This document shows positions 9,634-18,741 of a DNA stretch of 64,000 bases, piece after piece; position 1 is the first letter of the stretch; each line of letters starts with the position of its first letter. Under the pieces are notes generated by a model. It was not told the origin of the DNA. It did not search any database and saw only the letters and a list, made by a program, of their open reading frames with translations. This DNA is from an uncultured Lentisphaeria bacterium (GTDB lineage: Bacteria; Verrucomicrobiota; Lentisphaeria; Victivallales; UBA1829). The stretch is taken from contig CAJKAR010000011.1 of NCBI GenBank assembly GCA_905197955.1, forward strand, positions 38,879 through 102,878, given 5' to 3'. The position numbers and the translations under genes were made by a program.

Positions 9634-9661
9634 TTGTTTTTTTCTGATTTTTTAGTATAAT
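9634..9661 (+). promoter_or_regulatory. Promoter of the candidate small RNA
   Basis: TTGTTT (9634-9639), a 16-base spacer and a perfect TATAAT (9656-9661). No protein-coding gene follows on this strand; the next strong signal is the terminator at 9788-9826. Confidence 0.6.
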
Positions 9662-9666
9662 GTATA

Positions 9667-9826
9667 GTGCGCCGCCGGGCGGGCTGCCGCAAACGGAAAG
9701 GTGTGAGAGAGTTGTCTTATTTGTTTTATTTGATGATTTCTATGCAAGGAGAGTCTGTCGGGAATACGGATTGCCCCGTGTTCCTGCATCGGGGAAACGG
9801 GTGGGAGCCGTTTCTCCGATTTTTTT
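9667..9826 (+). ncRNA. Candidate independent small RNA, about 160 nt
   Basis: A perfect TATAAT box just upstream and a strong 13-bp hairpin with T-run at the end delimit a transcript of about 160 nt that lies in a 403-base gap. The 5' end is GC-rich (gccgccgggcgggc), the middle T-rich and unstructured, and the 3' end has two alternative foldings: CCCCG at 9774-9778 can pair with CGGGG at 9790-9794, which would block the 5' arm of the terminator. It does not match 6S, SRP, tmRNA or any riboswitch core that I can recall. Read-through would run antisense into the 3' end of the gene at 9904. Short frames across it (9660-9860, 9667-9882) lack ribosome sites and are crossed by the terminator. Confidence 0.5.
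9788..9826 (+). terminator. Strong intrinsic terminator of the candidate small RNA
   Basis: A 13-bp stem, ATCGGGGAAACGG (9788-9800) with CCGTTTCTCCGAT (9808-9820), has one G-U pair and a 7-base loop, and continues directly into a T-run. Confidence 0.85.
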
Positions 9827-9903
9827 GCAGATGGAAAAAAGACGGTATGTCCTGCGTTGAACCGCATTTTGACACACCGTGAATATATTTTAATTTCCGG
9901 CGA

Positions 9904-12900
9904 TCAGGCGAGCATTCCCTGAGCTTCAGGTTCGCTGAACTTCAGATTAAGCTTGTAGCCGGTGCCGCTTTTCTTGATGTTTCCTTCCGCTTTGACCGCA
10001 AGGTAATAGGTTCCGGCGGAGAGGAATTCTTCGAGTTCTGCGGCTCCGTTTTTTGCTCTTGCAGAGACCATTTTCGACGGAGTTTTCTCTATGCCTCCCT
10101 TGATGTTCTGGCGATACAGAAGAAGAGTGGCTCCATTGCCTGTGACTTCAGTCAGCTCCAGAGAGCAGAGCATGTCTGAATCGACCGTGAAACGTCTCCA
10201 GTCCTGAAGATCGGAATAGCCGACCCAGCCATCCGTGATTCCGGGCGTTTCAAGAGCGATGGCATTCTGCCACTGATCGTCAGAGTTGTCCGCCTTTCCG
10301 AAAGCTCTTCCGGAGAGAGTCACAGTATAGTTTGTGTTTCGTCCGGATTTCCAGCTTTTGGATTCGAAGGAGATCAGATAAGTTCCCGCTTCCAGCAGGA
10401 CATCAGCTTTCTGTTTTTCTTTGGAAGAGCTGCCGCCGAGGGAGAAGACTTTTCGGGTTTTCCCGTCGTCGCGAATCTCCCGGATGGTGAAGGTTCCAGA
10501 GGCTTTTTCTTCAAGCTGGGAGAGTGTGAATGTATAGCTGCCGGCATCGGCAAGGTTCAGAATCCGGAAATCTGTCCGGTCGTTATATCCAGCCCAGTTG
10601 TCGCCGAACAGCGAGAGGGAGAGCGCTCCGGCGGATTCGGTGGTTTTCTGAGTGGAAACTGTCAGATCCGGATTTTCCCATGCCGCCGCTTCGGAATCGT
10701 CGGAGTTATCCGCCTGAGCAAAGACTTCTCCGCTGAATTCCACATCATAGAAGGTTCCGGTTTTCGTTGTAGATTCCATTTCAACAAAATAAGTGGTGCC
10801 GGCATCCAGCAGCAGATTGAAAAGTCCGCGTTTTTCCTCTTTGGTCTTTGGAGTTGCGGAAATGCGTTTGATTACTTTCAGTTTGTCGTCCACGAGCTTG
10901 TAGAGGGTCAGTTTTGCGTTGGATTCCAGAGCCGGTAGCGTGAAATGATAGCGTCCCGATGTCTCCACCTGAAGCATGCGGAGATCTTTCCGGTCCTCGG
11001 GACCGACCCAGTTGGAGGTCTCTTCCAGCAGCGGCTCCCCTTCGGCATCGAGTTCGACGCTGAACAGTTTGATGGACTCCGTCTTTTCAAAATTGCCGGG
11101 GATCAGGTAGGCAAGCTCTTTTCCTGCCAGGACCTGCTGCCAGGAGTCGTCGGCTGTGGAAATTCCTGCGTTCTTCCTGGTTTCCGCATCCGGATCCGCG
11201 GAAATCTGAATGTAATAGGTGTTGAGCGCCGGAACTGTGGCGGAATCGGTGACAAGAGCGTCTCCCTGAACGAGAAGATAACAGGTTTCACCGGCTGTGG
11301 TGTGGAACGAAAGAGTCTGCTCCGTTTTCAAGTCGGAGAGTGTCTGAAGCACCTGTTTCTGCGAGTTGTAAAGGGTGACCGTGATCCCCCGGAGGGCGGG
11401 ATCGGAGATCGCCATGGAAACGGTGATTTGAAGATCGCTGGCAGCCGGTGTGGTGAAACAGTAGTAATCGTCATCATTCTGTCCGTCGAGATTGCCCGCG
11501 CGGAGGGCATCCGTTCCGTTCAGTTCGATTTGTCGTGCCTGTTCCAGATTCTCTTGCTGGCCGAGAAAGATTGGATCGAACTGCTTCAGTGCGGCGAAGG
11601 ATCCGAGATAAGCTCCTTCCAGCTGATAATCAAGAAGATAGATACGGCCATCGGAACGGAGTTCCGTTCTGGTTTTGGAGAGACGGTTTACCGCATCGCG
11701 CCGATTGCCGCTGCCGGACCAGTAATCGCTGTCGGAATCGGAATAATAGAGCCAGGTGTCGCCGTTTTCATCGACTTCGTATCCCCATCCGGTGATTGCG
11801 TGTGCCAGTCCCCGGTCGGAATAGATTGCATAGGCGATTCCGTAACCGGCATCGAACGCATCGGTGAGGGAATCAAGAAGAGTATCGGTTTCCGTTGCTT
11901 CGTCGGTAAAAAACATGAAGTTGCGGATATCCAGCTGCGGAAAAAGATTTCCTCCTTCCACGGGAACTGTGATGGTGCCGCTGTTTCCGATTCCATTGAA
12001 AAACCAGGAGAAGGCATCCTGTTCGAGTCCGCCTTCGTTTTTCCAGTAGTCGATGAAGTATTCGAAGACTTCATCCTCGTTCCGGAACTCGAGAGGAGAG
12101 TTCGCCGCCCAGCCGGTCCAGGTGAGAATATTGGATGCCGCCGCGCCCCAGCAGTAGAGCATGTCCTGTGGAGTGTTCAGCTTTTCCGCATCGGCAAAGT
12201 AGTAGCCGGAGACATCGTTGGATTGGACCGGATCGGCTGCCGTATAGAGGTCTTCCAGATAGTCATGTCCCCACAGATCGGTGGAAAGAACCAGATCCGG
12301 GACGGTTCTCTCTCCGGAGATGCGGAAGGTGAGCAGATCGCTCCATTCTCCTTTGTTGCCCGCGGCGTCCACCGCACGGACCTGCCAGAGATATTCTCCT
12401 TCCGCAAGGTCGCCGATGAAGCCGGATTCCTCTTCAAAGAGTGTAATGGGGGCATTTTCTATGTCGGATCCTTTCGCCGCATACCGGACTTCATAACCGG
12501 TTACGCCGACATTGTCCACCCCCTCGTCCCAGCGGAGTGTCACCGCGAATCCCCCGTAGACATTGGCGGAGACTCTCCGCAGCTTCAGCGGCGATTCCGT
12601 ATCAGGCTCCTGCGGCAGCTCTTCTATCCGGAGAACCAGCTCTTCCGCTTCGTTCAGTGCAAGCGTATATTGCATGCCATTGCGTGAAAAGGTGGTATTC
12701 CCCGTCAGGTTGAGTTCCGAGTAGACGATCTGGTCATTTACTCCGACCACGGTGATGCTTTCCTGGAAATCCGCCGCATTTCCCGCCAGCCGGAATTCTC
12801 CGGCAACAACCCGTTCCGGTGCAATGGAAAGACGGAAATCTGCACCTTCGAAACAGGAGATATCGTTTATCAGCAGATAGGGAACGCTTTCCGGTGAAAC

Positions 12901-14151
12901 TCCCGAGTGCAGAAAGCCAGGCTGGATCAGATTGAAATTGAGAATTCCATCCACGGTGACGGTCCCTTCCGCCTGGATTTGTCCGGTGACGCTTGTGATC
13001 CCTTTCAGGATCGCCCCTTCCTCCAGATGCAGCATCGTACTCACCGTGATGTCCGTATTGCTGGCGGTTCCGCCGGAACGGACGGTCATGGATCCATCCT
13101 TCACTTCTGCATAATTGGCGACTCCCCCGGATGCAACCACCAGTTCTCCGAATACCGCTGTTACATTGGCCCGTCCGCCCTCCAGCACGTTCTGCACGCC
13201 TCCTGCCCGGACCGTCATATAGCTGGCTTCGCCCCCCGCCTCAATATTCTGCACTGCATTTTCAAGAACAATTCCCTCGAATGCAATGTATCCGTTCCGC
13301 ACATCCTGCTGCGTATGGACCGAATAGTTGTAGGAGCTTTCCGGCGTTGAGAGAATCAGTTCTCCTCCCTCGGCGGTTTTGGCTGAGACGACAGTCCCGA
13401 AATCATAACTGATCCCCTTTTCATTTTCAACGATCACATCAAGAGCGGTTCCGCCATTTTCGACAATCAGAACCCCCCCGTTCTTCACCGTGGTCCCCGT
13501 TGCTCTTCCTCCGCCGAGCACATGCTGAGTCCCGTTGGAGAGCACATTTGCATTGCTGGAGACGAATCCCTCTTCAACGCTCTGTGTCTCCTCGGAACGG
13601 ATAATATAGTGGTCGGATTCCCGGAAATTCAGGAGATTGATCACCGTTCCATTCTCCTCCTTCAGAAGAGATGCGTTGAAGTCATAACCGAATCCGGCTC
13701 CTTTTTTGAGTTCGGAAGCGGAAAGGGAAGCTCCGTTTTCCAGGAGCAGCATTCCTCCGTTTTCCACAGTGACGGAATTGGCGGTTCCTCCGGCGAAAAT
13801 CCGGAGAGTTCCCGATTCATTTACGGTAATGTCTCTTACACTTCCCCCATCCTTCACGGCGACAATTCCGTTGCCGGATACCGTGACGAACCAGGCGGTT
13901 CCGCCATCAAGCACTTCCACCGTTCCGCCTTTGTTGACCACATGGTTTGCGGTTCCACGGACAATCAGTTCCCGGATTTCGCTGTCCGGGCGAGCCGATT
14001 CGATGATCGTGGAGTTTGCGGTTGCTCCGGCGTTTACAATCAGGGAGCCTCCGTCCAGAATGTTCGTCCGGTTTGCGATCTCTCCGGATTGGAGCGTCAG
14101 TTCATCGTAAAAATAGAGAACCTCATCATTGTAGATTTTCCCCGTGGTCAT
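9904..14151 (-). CDS. AIDA-repeat surface protein with IdeS/Mac-like cysteine protease, FN3 and PPC-like domains
   Basis: A 1415-residue modular protein. Residues about 20-500 carry AIDA-type repeats (GGTA..V..GG), the passenger repeat of many adhesins. A fibronectin-III-like domain lies near 525-620. The central domain matches the IdeS/Mac (C66) papain fold: Cys667 in MLYCWGAAASN, His784 in LAHAITGWGYE and the paired Asp of YSDSDSD (805/807/809), comparable to the DSD of IdeS. From about 880 to the end there are three or four pre-peptidase C-terminal (PPC-like) beta domains. There is no signal peptide at the ATG, which is preceded by weak AGGAC, so export may use a type I or other route. C66 enzymes are known to cut immunoglobulin hinges; the target here is unknown. 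Low-level similarity to other papain-fold peptidases is an alternative. Confidence 0.8.
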   Translation of the reverse strand: MTTGKIYNDEVLYFYDELTLQSGEIANRTNILDGGSLIVNAGATANSTIIESARPDSEIRELIVRGTANHVVNKGGTVEVLDGGTAWFVTVSGNGIVAVKDGGSVRDITVNESGTLRIFAGGTANSVTVENGGMLLLENGASLSASELKKGAGFGYDFNASLLKEENGTVINLLNFRESDHYIIRSEETQSVEEGFVSSNANVLSNGTQHVLGGGRATGTTVKNGGVLIVENGGTALDVIVENEKGISYDFGTVVSAKTAEGGELILSTPESSYNYSVHTQQDVRNGYIAFEGIVLENAVQNIEAGGEASYMTVRAGGVQNVLEGGRANVTAVFGELVVASGGVANYAEVKDGSMTVRSGGTASNTDITVSTMLHLEEGAILKGITSVTGQIQAEGTVTVDGILNFNLIQPGFLHSGVSPESVPYLLINDISCFEGADFRLSIAPERVVAGEFRLAGNAADFQESITVVGVNDQIVYSELNLTGNTTFSRNGMQYTLALNEAEELVLRIEELPQEPDTESPLKLRRVSANVYGGFAVTLRWDEGVDNVGVTGYEVRYAAKGSDIENAPITLFEEESGFIGDLAEGEYLWQVRAVDAAGNKGEWSDLLTFRISGERTVPDLVLSTDLWGHDYLEDLYTAADPVQSNDVSGYYFADAEKLNTPQDMLYCWGAAASNILTWTGWAANSPLEFRNEDEVFEYFIDYWKNEGGLEQDAFSWFFNGIGNSGTITVPVEGGNLFPQLDIRNFMFFTDEATETDTLLDSLTDAFDAGYGIAYAIYSDRGLAHAITGWGYEVDENGDTWLYYSDSDSDYWSGSGNRRDAVNRLSKTRTELRSDGRIYLLDYQLEGAYLGSFAALKQFDPIFLGQQENLEQARQIELNGTDALRAGNLDGQNDDDYYCFTTPAASDLQITVSMAISDPALRGITVTLYNSQKQVLQTLSDLKTEQTLSFHTTAGETCYLLVQGDALVTDSATVPALNTYYIQISADPDAETRKNAGISTADDSWQQVLAGKELAYLIPGNFEKTESIKLFSVELDAEGEPLLEETSNWVGPEDRKDLRMLQVETSGRYHFTLPALESNAKLTLYKLVDDKLKVIKRISATPKTKEEKRGLFNLLLDAGTTYFVEMESTTKTGTFYDVEFSGEVFAQADNSDDSEAAAWENPDLTVSTQKTTESAGALSLSLFGDNWAGYNDRTDFRILNLADAGSYTFTLSQLEEKASGTFTIREIRDDGKTRKVFSLGGSSSKEKQKADVLLEAGTYLISFESKSWKSGRNTNYTVTLSGRAFGKADNSDDQWQNAIALETPGITDGWVGYSDLQDWRRFTVDSDMLCSLELTEVTGNGATLLLYRQNIKGGIEKTPSKMVSARAKNGAAELEEFLSAGTYYLAVKAEGNIKKSGTGYKLNLKFSEPEAQGMLA

Positions 14152-14199
14152 GCGGTCCGTCCTTTTCTGGTGGCTGGATTTGGTTGATTTAATTCCGGT

Positions 14200-14227
14200 A
14201 ATGTAATGTGACCGGTCATTTTTTCAA
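14200..14227 (-). promoter_or_regulatory. Candidate promoter of the AIDA/protease gene with internal palindrome
   Basis: Reading the minus strand: TTGAAA, a 16-base spacer, TACATT. The spacer holds the perfect palindrome TGACCGGTCA (14209-14218), a possible operator. Confidence 0.4.
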
Positions 14228-14249
14228 GAAATGGACCCGCCGGATTTTT

Positions 14250-14849
14250 CTATTTTTTCTTCTGGCGGAGCAGATCCCGCAGAGGCTTGCCGCGGATCTC
14301 CAGATCTTTGACCGCATAGGAGCCATCCGGATAGATGAGAACGGAAAGGACACAGTCGTCCGGATTTTTCCGCAGGGTTTCCATTACCAGAACTTCCGCT
14401 TCCGGAGCGAGTTTCTCATTCAGGTAGAAGCGGTTGAACGGGAAAGTAAACTGATATTGAGCATCTTCCGATTTCTGATTGCCATGCCATTCATATCGGC
14501 GGAAGACATTGCGGACCCGGACGAATGGTTCTCCGGCAGGCGGTTCTTCCGTCAGGCGTACCACCTCGGCGAAGCCGTTGTCTCCGTGTTTCAGAACAGC
14601 ATAGCGGAGCTGACGGCTTCGATCGGAAGATTCATCTTTTCCGGCTTTGACCGTATTCGGCATGGGATTCAGAGTCACATAGCGTCCCCGGAATGAGTCA
14701 TAAGGGTCGAGTGCTCCGGTACGGAAGCGAAACTCCTGCGGCGGAACCTGCGGATATTCAAATTTCAGAATGGTCACGATCGGGAACCAGGCCGCAGCAG
14801 CCAGAAGTACCAGCAGGAGCCCCAGACACCATTGATTTGTCTTATTCAT
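14250..14849 (-). CDS. GDYXXLXY-domain membrane-anchored protein
   Basis: A 199-residue protein with one N-terminal membrane helix (LGLLLVLLAAAAWFPIV) and an extracytoplasmic domain. DPYDSFRGRYVTLNP is the hallmark region of the GDYXXLXY family, whose members usually follow DUF2157 or DUF4401 membrane proteins; their biochemical role is not established. The ATG at 14849 has an AGGAGGAG ribosome site. The gene overlaps the end of the upstream DUF2157 gene by 8 bases, so the two are translationally coupled. Together they form an operon behind the sigma-54-type promoter at 16189. Confidence 0.88.
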   Translation of the reverse strand: MNKTNQWCLGLLLVLLAAAAWFPIVTILKFEYPQVPPQEFRFRTGALDPYDSFRGRYVTLNPMPNTVKAGKDESSDRSRQLRYAVLKHGDNGFAEVVRLTEEPPAGEPFVRVRNVFRRYEWHGNQKSEDAQYQFTFPFNRFYLNEKLAPEAEVLVMETLRKNPDDCVLSVLIYPDGSYAVKDLEIRGKPLRDLLRQKKK

Positions 14850-16140
14850 GATCTCCTCCTTTCCCACGGGGTTCGTTTGTCCGGAAATAACGGCTGAGAA
14901 ACACATTCGTCAGCAGGAAAAGTGCGCCCAGCGAGAGAAAAACAACCGATCGGGTCAGAATGCTGAAGTTCTCACTGAAGATCCGGCAGACGATCAATGC
15001 AAGAATCGCCGTCAGTCCCAGATTCAGCCTCAGCAGATCTCCGCGCGGGAACCCGCAGCCGATCAGGACGATTCCGAGTCCCCCCAGATAAATGCTTGAC
15101 ACCAGATCCGGTCCTACCGGCGAAACAAGGTTCATGCCGACCGGAAGCAGTGCAAACAATCCGATGTACAGCTTCTCAAACGAAAATCGGAACAGCAACG
15201 GAAAAAGCATTCCCGCAGTGAAGATTCCCCAGACCGCCAGCGAAAAATTCTCTGCATTGGCAATTTCCGGCAGGTTGAAGATTTTCCCGGAACTGCAGCT
15301 CCAGATCAGCAATAGAACGACAATGATTCCATATCCGGCAATCAGCCATGGATTTCCGAATTTTCCTTTTTTCTCATCGCGCAGGATCAGTCCCGCGTTC
15401 AGGAATCCGGCCGCTCCGATGCAGAGCAGTTCGAGCAGCAGATCCGATTCCGCTTTCGTCGAAATCCCGTACTGGACAAGCAGCGCCGCCGCCCCGATCG
15501 GAAGCACATAACGCATAGCCGCCGCGGCGATGGAATCCGGCTTCCAGAACTCTCGAATTGCAAACGGAAGCCAGAGCAGGGTGTACACGAATGGAATCCA
15601 CGCGGAATCTCCACTCGAAAGCGCTGCGCTGTAAAACAGCAGAAAAAGTGGAAACAGCGTTCCGAGAATCACACTCCGGAAGAGATACAGCAGCGCCAGA
15701 GAGAATCCCAGTACAAACGTCAGATAGTCGAACATCGACCCGTTGATATGATAAATTTGCGAAATCAGCGCCATCACTCCCGCGATGGAGGCGGAGATCA
15801 GCATAGCCGCTGCATTTTCCGCCGTTTGCCCCATCCTCTTCACTAGCACGAGGATTCCGAATCCGCCGGAGAGAACAAACGGCGTAAAGGAAATAGCGAT
15901 CTTCCATGCTTTCGGCAGCATATCCCAGTTGTGCGCGGTCAGCAGAATGATTCCGCCGCAGATCATCAGCACTCCGATGATTGAGATGCTCCACAGCAGC
16001 CAGTTCCGCGCCGGGACGGCCTCCAGACGTTTCCGATAGAACCCCTCGAGCTTTTTTCTGGATTCCGCATCAAGCAATCCGTTGCGTTCCAGCTCCGGCA
16101 GTTCTTCCAGCAGTTGAAGAACGAATTTGCGATCTTTCAT
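14842..16140 (-). CDS. DUF2157 multi-spanning membrane protein
   Basis: A 432-residue protein with a cytosolic N-terminal 45 residues (FVLQLLEELPELERNGLLDAESRKKLEGFYRKR) followed by about 12 to 14 hydrophobic helices. The N-terminal block plus ILLTAHNWDMLPKAWKI is typical of DUF2157 proteins. Their function is unknown; pairing with a GDYXXLXY protein is a conserved arrangement. The ATG follows AAAGGGAA. The near-consensus -24/-12 element 49 bases upstream makes this the first gene of a likely sigma-54-controlled operon, unlike the Tad genes upstream, which have a sigma-70 promoter. Confidence 0.88.
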   Translation of the reverse strand: MKDRKFVLQLLEELPELERNGLLDAESRKKLEGFYRKRLEAVPARNWLLWSISIIGVLMICGGIILLTAHNWDMLPKAWKIAISFTPFVLSGGFGILVLVKRMGQTAENAAAMLISASIAGVMALISQIYHINGSMFDYLTFVLGFSLALLYLFRSVILGTLFPLFLLFYSAALSSGDSAWIPFVYTLLWLPFAIREFWKPDSIAAAAMRYVLPIGAAALLVQYGISTKAESDLLLELLCIGAAGFLNAGLILRDEKKGKFGNPWLIAGYGIIVVLLLIWSCSSGKIFNLPEIANAENFSLAVWGIFTAGMLFPLLFRFSFEKLYIGLFALLPVGMNLVSPVGPDLVSSIYLGGLGIVLIGCGFPRGDLLRLNLGLTAILALIVCRIFSENFSILTRSVVFLSLGALFLLTNVFLSRYFRTNEPRGKGGDHE

Positions 16141-16188
16141 GTTCAGTTCCCTTTCAATATGTTCCGCAAGATCCCCCGGCGGAAGAAA

Positions 16189-16205
16189 AGCAGGAGACGT
16201 GCCAA
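16189..16205 (-). promoter_or_regulatory. Sigma-54 (-24/-12) promoter of the DUF2157 operon
   Basis: On the minus strand TTGGCACG, four bases, then CTGCT, differing from the consensus TTGGCACG-N4-TTGCW at one base. The GG and GC dinucleotides are exactly 12 bases apart, as sigma-54 requires. Predicted transcription start is near 16178, with the DUF2157 start codon at 16140. Confidence 0.75.
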
Positions 16206-16276
16206 CTGTTTTCCGGAGAAAAACGAATCTGGAAAAACGCGGAATACGAAGAAAATTTTCTTTTCAGCAGCATAAT

Positions 16277-16306
16277 ATGTACACTCTGTATTCATAGAAT
16301 GTACAT
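16277..16306. promoter_or_regulatory. Candidate activator site: ATGTACA motifs 22 bp apart
   Basis: ATGTACA at 16277-16283 and ATGTACAT at 16299-16306 are spaced 22 bases, two helical turns, with a weaker match (GTATTCAT) midway at 16288. The two outer copies also form an inverted repeat. They sit about 70 bases upstream of the -24/-12 promoter at 16189, a normal place for a sigma-54 activator, and recur in front of the second sigma-54 promoter at 20923. Confidence 0.5.
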
Positions 16307-18114
16307 TAATGCAAAGAAGGCGGATGTTTGGATCCCCCTCCGCCATCCCAGTAGGTACAGTCGTCCTCGTTGATACCGACCTGAATCAGTTTATCCGGAT
16401 CATCGGGATCTTTTGCCCATTTCGGAGCGTTAAGCCAGTCGAGACCTTCCTGGCGCCAGGCGGGATCATCGAGTTTTTTGAGCATTTCATGCCTCCACTG
16501 GTGTTCCCGTTTCAGGTGTTCAGGCATTGCGTCGAGAGAGGAGACTGTTCCGAGAGCCGGCAGATATTCCAGCAGAAATTTGTACCAGTTGTAATCGGCA
16601 AGGGGACTGCTTCCCGGATTCTCCAGCGATGCCGGAATGATGGCGCTTCGGTCAAAGACCGGAAGCACAATCTCCGACCGGTGCGGCGGAACCAGTTCCC
16701 CGTTGATTTCCAGATGTCCAAACGGTTTTGCAACCGTATATGCGTAAACGGTCTGGAGTCCGGTCCGCATCCTCTTCTGCGCCTCTGTGAGCCGTTCCAG
16801 GGAACGGTTGGCGGATTGACTCGTAAACGTTCCGAATCCTTCTCCGAGAGTTTCATCATCGGGATCCGCATCCGGATTGATGCCCATGGTGCCGGAGACC
16901 GTGACCGGCGTGAACTTGGTATCCATCCGGGAGACCGCGCCGGAATAGTAGCGGACCTGTTTCTGGAATGGAGAGATCAGATAATCCTCCCAGATGCGGA
17001 TCAGATCTGAATCATAGTCTCTCCACTTCCATCCGTACCAGGCCCAGTCGATGACGGGAAGGGGATCGAGTTTGTTGTCCCTGCTGTCCGGCGGGGCAAG
17101 TTCGCCGCTGCCGTTGTAGACGGGATCATTGCCGTCGTAGGAACGTGTAAGAGGAACTCCATCAAGATTATACTCGGCAATGAACTGATCCATGATTCCC
17201 TGCTGGTCGAGCGTTTCCAGAGTATCCCGTTTGGCGACTTTGAGTTCCACATTGACGGGCAGAAATTCGCTTTCCCGTTTAAAGGAGTTGTCTTCGTCGA
17301 GTTCCAGATCTCCCCACCACTTTCCTTCGGAGAAGTTCATGCGCAGAACATCCTTGAGCCAGCACCAGTAGTTGGAGGAGATGGCATCGTACAGCCGACG
17401 GGTCTGGAGGACGGAGGCAAACACGCTTCCCCGCAGACGCGGCGCTCCGAGGAGCTGTCCGTTCGGAACCACGGCGATTCCCTTGGAGTTGTCTCCATCT
17501 TCCTGCAGAATTTCGCTCAGCACGGAGGTGTAGGAAGGCTGCCAGTTGTATCCATACAACTGTGTTTTGATGAATTCTTCCGTGGTGTAGGGCGTATAAA
17601 GCGAGGAACGGTCTCCTGTGCCGCGTGCCATGTTGAGCTGTTCCAGGAGGGCATCCGCGAATTCCTGATTATAGTTGAGTCCGTTGTTTTTTGCCGCCTG
17701 CTGCGCTGCGCCGAACCCGATCAGGGGGACGATGAACAGAGCCCTCTGCTGCATTTGCGAGAGAGTATCGGAGGCGGTTTTCAATCGTCCGTAGCGTTCC
17801 TCCGCGTTCAAACGGTCGTAATCCGCCTGTGTGTTGGCCTGAAGATAGGAGTCGGGGTTCTCTCCGATCCCGAACAAGTCGTCGGAAATCAGGACCGTGG
17901 TAGCCTTGACCAGATTCAGTTCTCCGACCAGATTCAGCGTATGGCGCTGCCAGTTTGCTCCTACGAGAGCCGCGGCATCCACCGCATTCTGCGCCTTGAC
18001 TTTAGCGCGGATTACATTGCCGAGGTCGAAGAGGATGAAGACCGCCAGCAGAATAATAAGCATGGCGATCAGCCCGATAAGAAGAACCTGTCCGCTTTCC
18101 CTGTTCCGTTTCAT
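16306..18114 (-). CDS. TadG-like pilus assembly protein
   Basis: A 602-residue protein with a short basic N-terminus and one hydrophobic helix (GQVLLIGLIAMLIILLAVF) followed by NVIRAKVKAQNAVDAAALVGA, the signature of TadG/TadE-type minor pilins. The rest is a large extracytoplasmic region without motifs I can name. An ATG at 18114 lies 8 bases after GGAG and is preferred to a GTG at 18123, which overlaps the tadE stop and has no spacing to the ribosome site. It is the last gene of the Tad group. No von Willebrand or RGD-type motif is evident. Attachment of the Flp pilus to the envelope is the family role. Confidence 0.8.
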   Translation of the reverse strand: MKRNRESGQVLLIGLIAMLIILLAVFILFDLGNVIRAKVKAQNAVDAAALVGANWQRHTLNLVGELNLVKATTVLISDDLFGIGENPDSYLQANTQADYDRLNAEERYGRLKTASDTLSQMQQRALFIVPLIGFGAAQQAAKNNGLNYNQEFADALLEQLNMARGTGDRSSLYTPYTTEEFIKTQLYGYNWQPSYTSVLSEILQEDGDNSKGIAVVPNGQLLGAPRLRGSVFASVLQTRRLYDAISSNYWCWLKDVLRMNFSEGKWWGDLELDEDNSFKRESEFLPVNVELKVAKRDTLETLDQQGIMDQFIAEYNLDGVPLTRSYDGNDPVYNGSGELAPPDSRDNKLDPLPVIDWAWYGWKWRDYDSDLIRIWEDYLISPFQKQVRYYSGAVSRMDTKFTPVTVSGTMGINPDADPDDETLGEGFGTFTSQSANRSLERLTEAQKRMRTGLQTVYAYTVAKPFGHLEINGELVPPHRSEIVLPVFDRSAIIPASLENPGSSPLADYNWYKFLLEYLPALGTVSSLDAMPEHLKREHQWRHEMLKKLDDPAWRQEGLDWLNAPKWAKDPDDPDKLIQVGINEDDCTYWDGGGGSKHPPSLH

Positions 18115-18119
18115 TGTGC

Positions 18120-18710
18120 TCACTCCAGATACATGGTGGACTGCTTGGAGAGTTCCGCTTTGCCTTCAATGTTGAGTTTTTCGTCTGAGACGAACGCGCG
18201 GCGCATCGGCATGATCCACGGATAATCCAGGAACTTCGCGTATGCGGTGAAAGTGTCGCCCTGCGAGGCGGAAGTTACCGTATAGGAAGTGGAATGATTT
18301 TCATTGACATTGTATTCGGGATGCCAGTATTCGTACTTCAGAGTCCGCCGCATTTCCATGTAGTCGATGATGGCGAGACGTTCCCAGTAGAACTGCCCGA
18401 TCGCGGAGGAAAAGGGATAGCTGCCTGTCGATTCCGAGGTCATGTCGATGGGAAAACGCATTCTGCCCGAGGCGGCGATCGCCTTGAGCTTGCCTTCCCG
18501 CTCCACGATATCCTCTCTGAATCCGACCGTCTCCGACCGTGCCGCGCGGAAGGCGGAATAATCGGTGACCATCTGTGCGGCTGCGCTATAAAAGACCTGA
18601 AGCAGTCCGAAGAGAATCAGACAGATGAGAAGCATGCAGATGACCGCTTCAATCATTGCGGACCCGCATTCGCCGGAACGGGGACGGACCATATGATGAG
18701 AGTGACGCAT
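18120..18710 (-). CDS. TadE-like minor pilin
   Basis: A 196-residue protein: basic leader, then GSAMIEAVICMLLICLILFGLLQ, the conserved TadE segment with its Glu, and about 140 outer-face residues. TadE-family proteins are processed by the TadV/FppA prepilin peptidase and help build Flp pili. The start has AGGAGG upstream at a slightly long spacing. It ends nine bases before the tadG-like start, so the two are co-translated. Confidence 0.85.
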   Translation of the reverse strand: MRHSHHMVRPRSGECGSAMIEAVICMLLICLILFGLLQVFYSAAAQMVTDYSAFRAARSETVGFREDIVEREGKLKAIAASGRMRFPIDMTSESTGSYPFSSAIGQFYWERLAIIDYMEMRRTLKYEYWHPEYNVNENHSTSYTVTSASQGDTFTAYAKFLDYPWIMPMRRAFVSDEKLNIEGKAELSKQSTMYLE

Positions 18711-18741
18711 AAGGAACCGTCCTCCTTTCCTTCGGGGGGCG

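Noticed and set aside
9660..9882. Two short frames of 66 and 71 codons in the small RNA region
   Set aside because: There is no ribosome site, and the strong terminator at 9788-9826 lies inside both.
10945..12687. A 580-codon frame on the plus strand across the AIDA/protease gene
   Set aside because: It is antisense to a protein with clear domains and catalytic motifs, with no ribosome site or promoter; codon bias of the opposite strand explains it.
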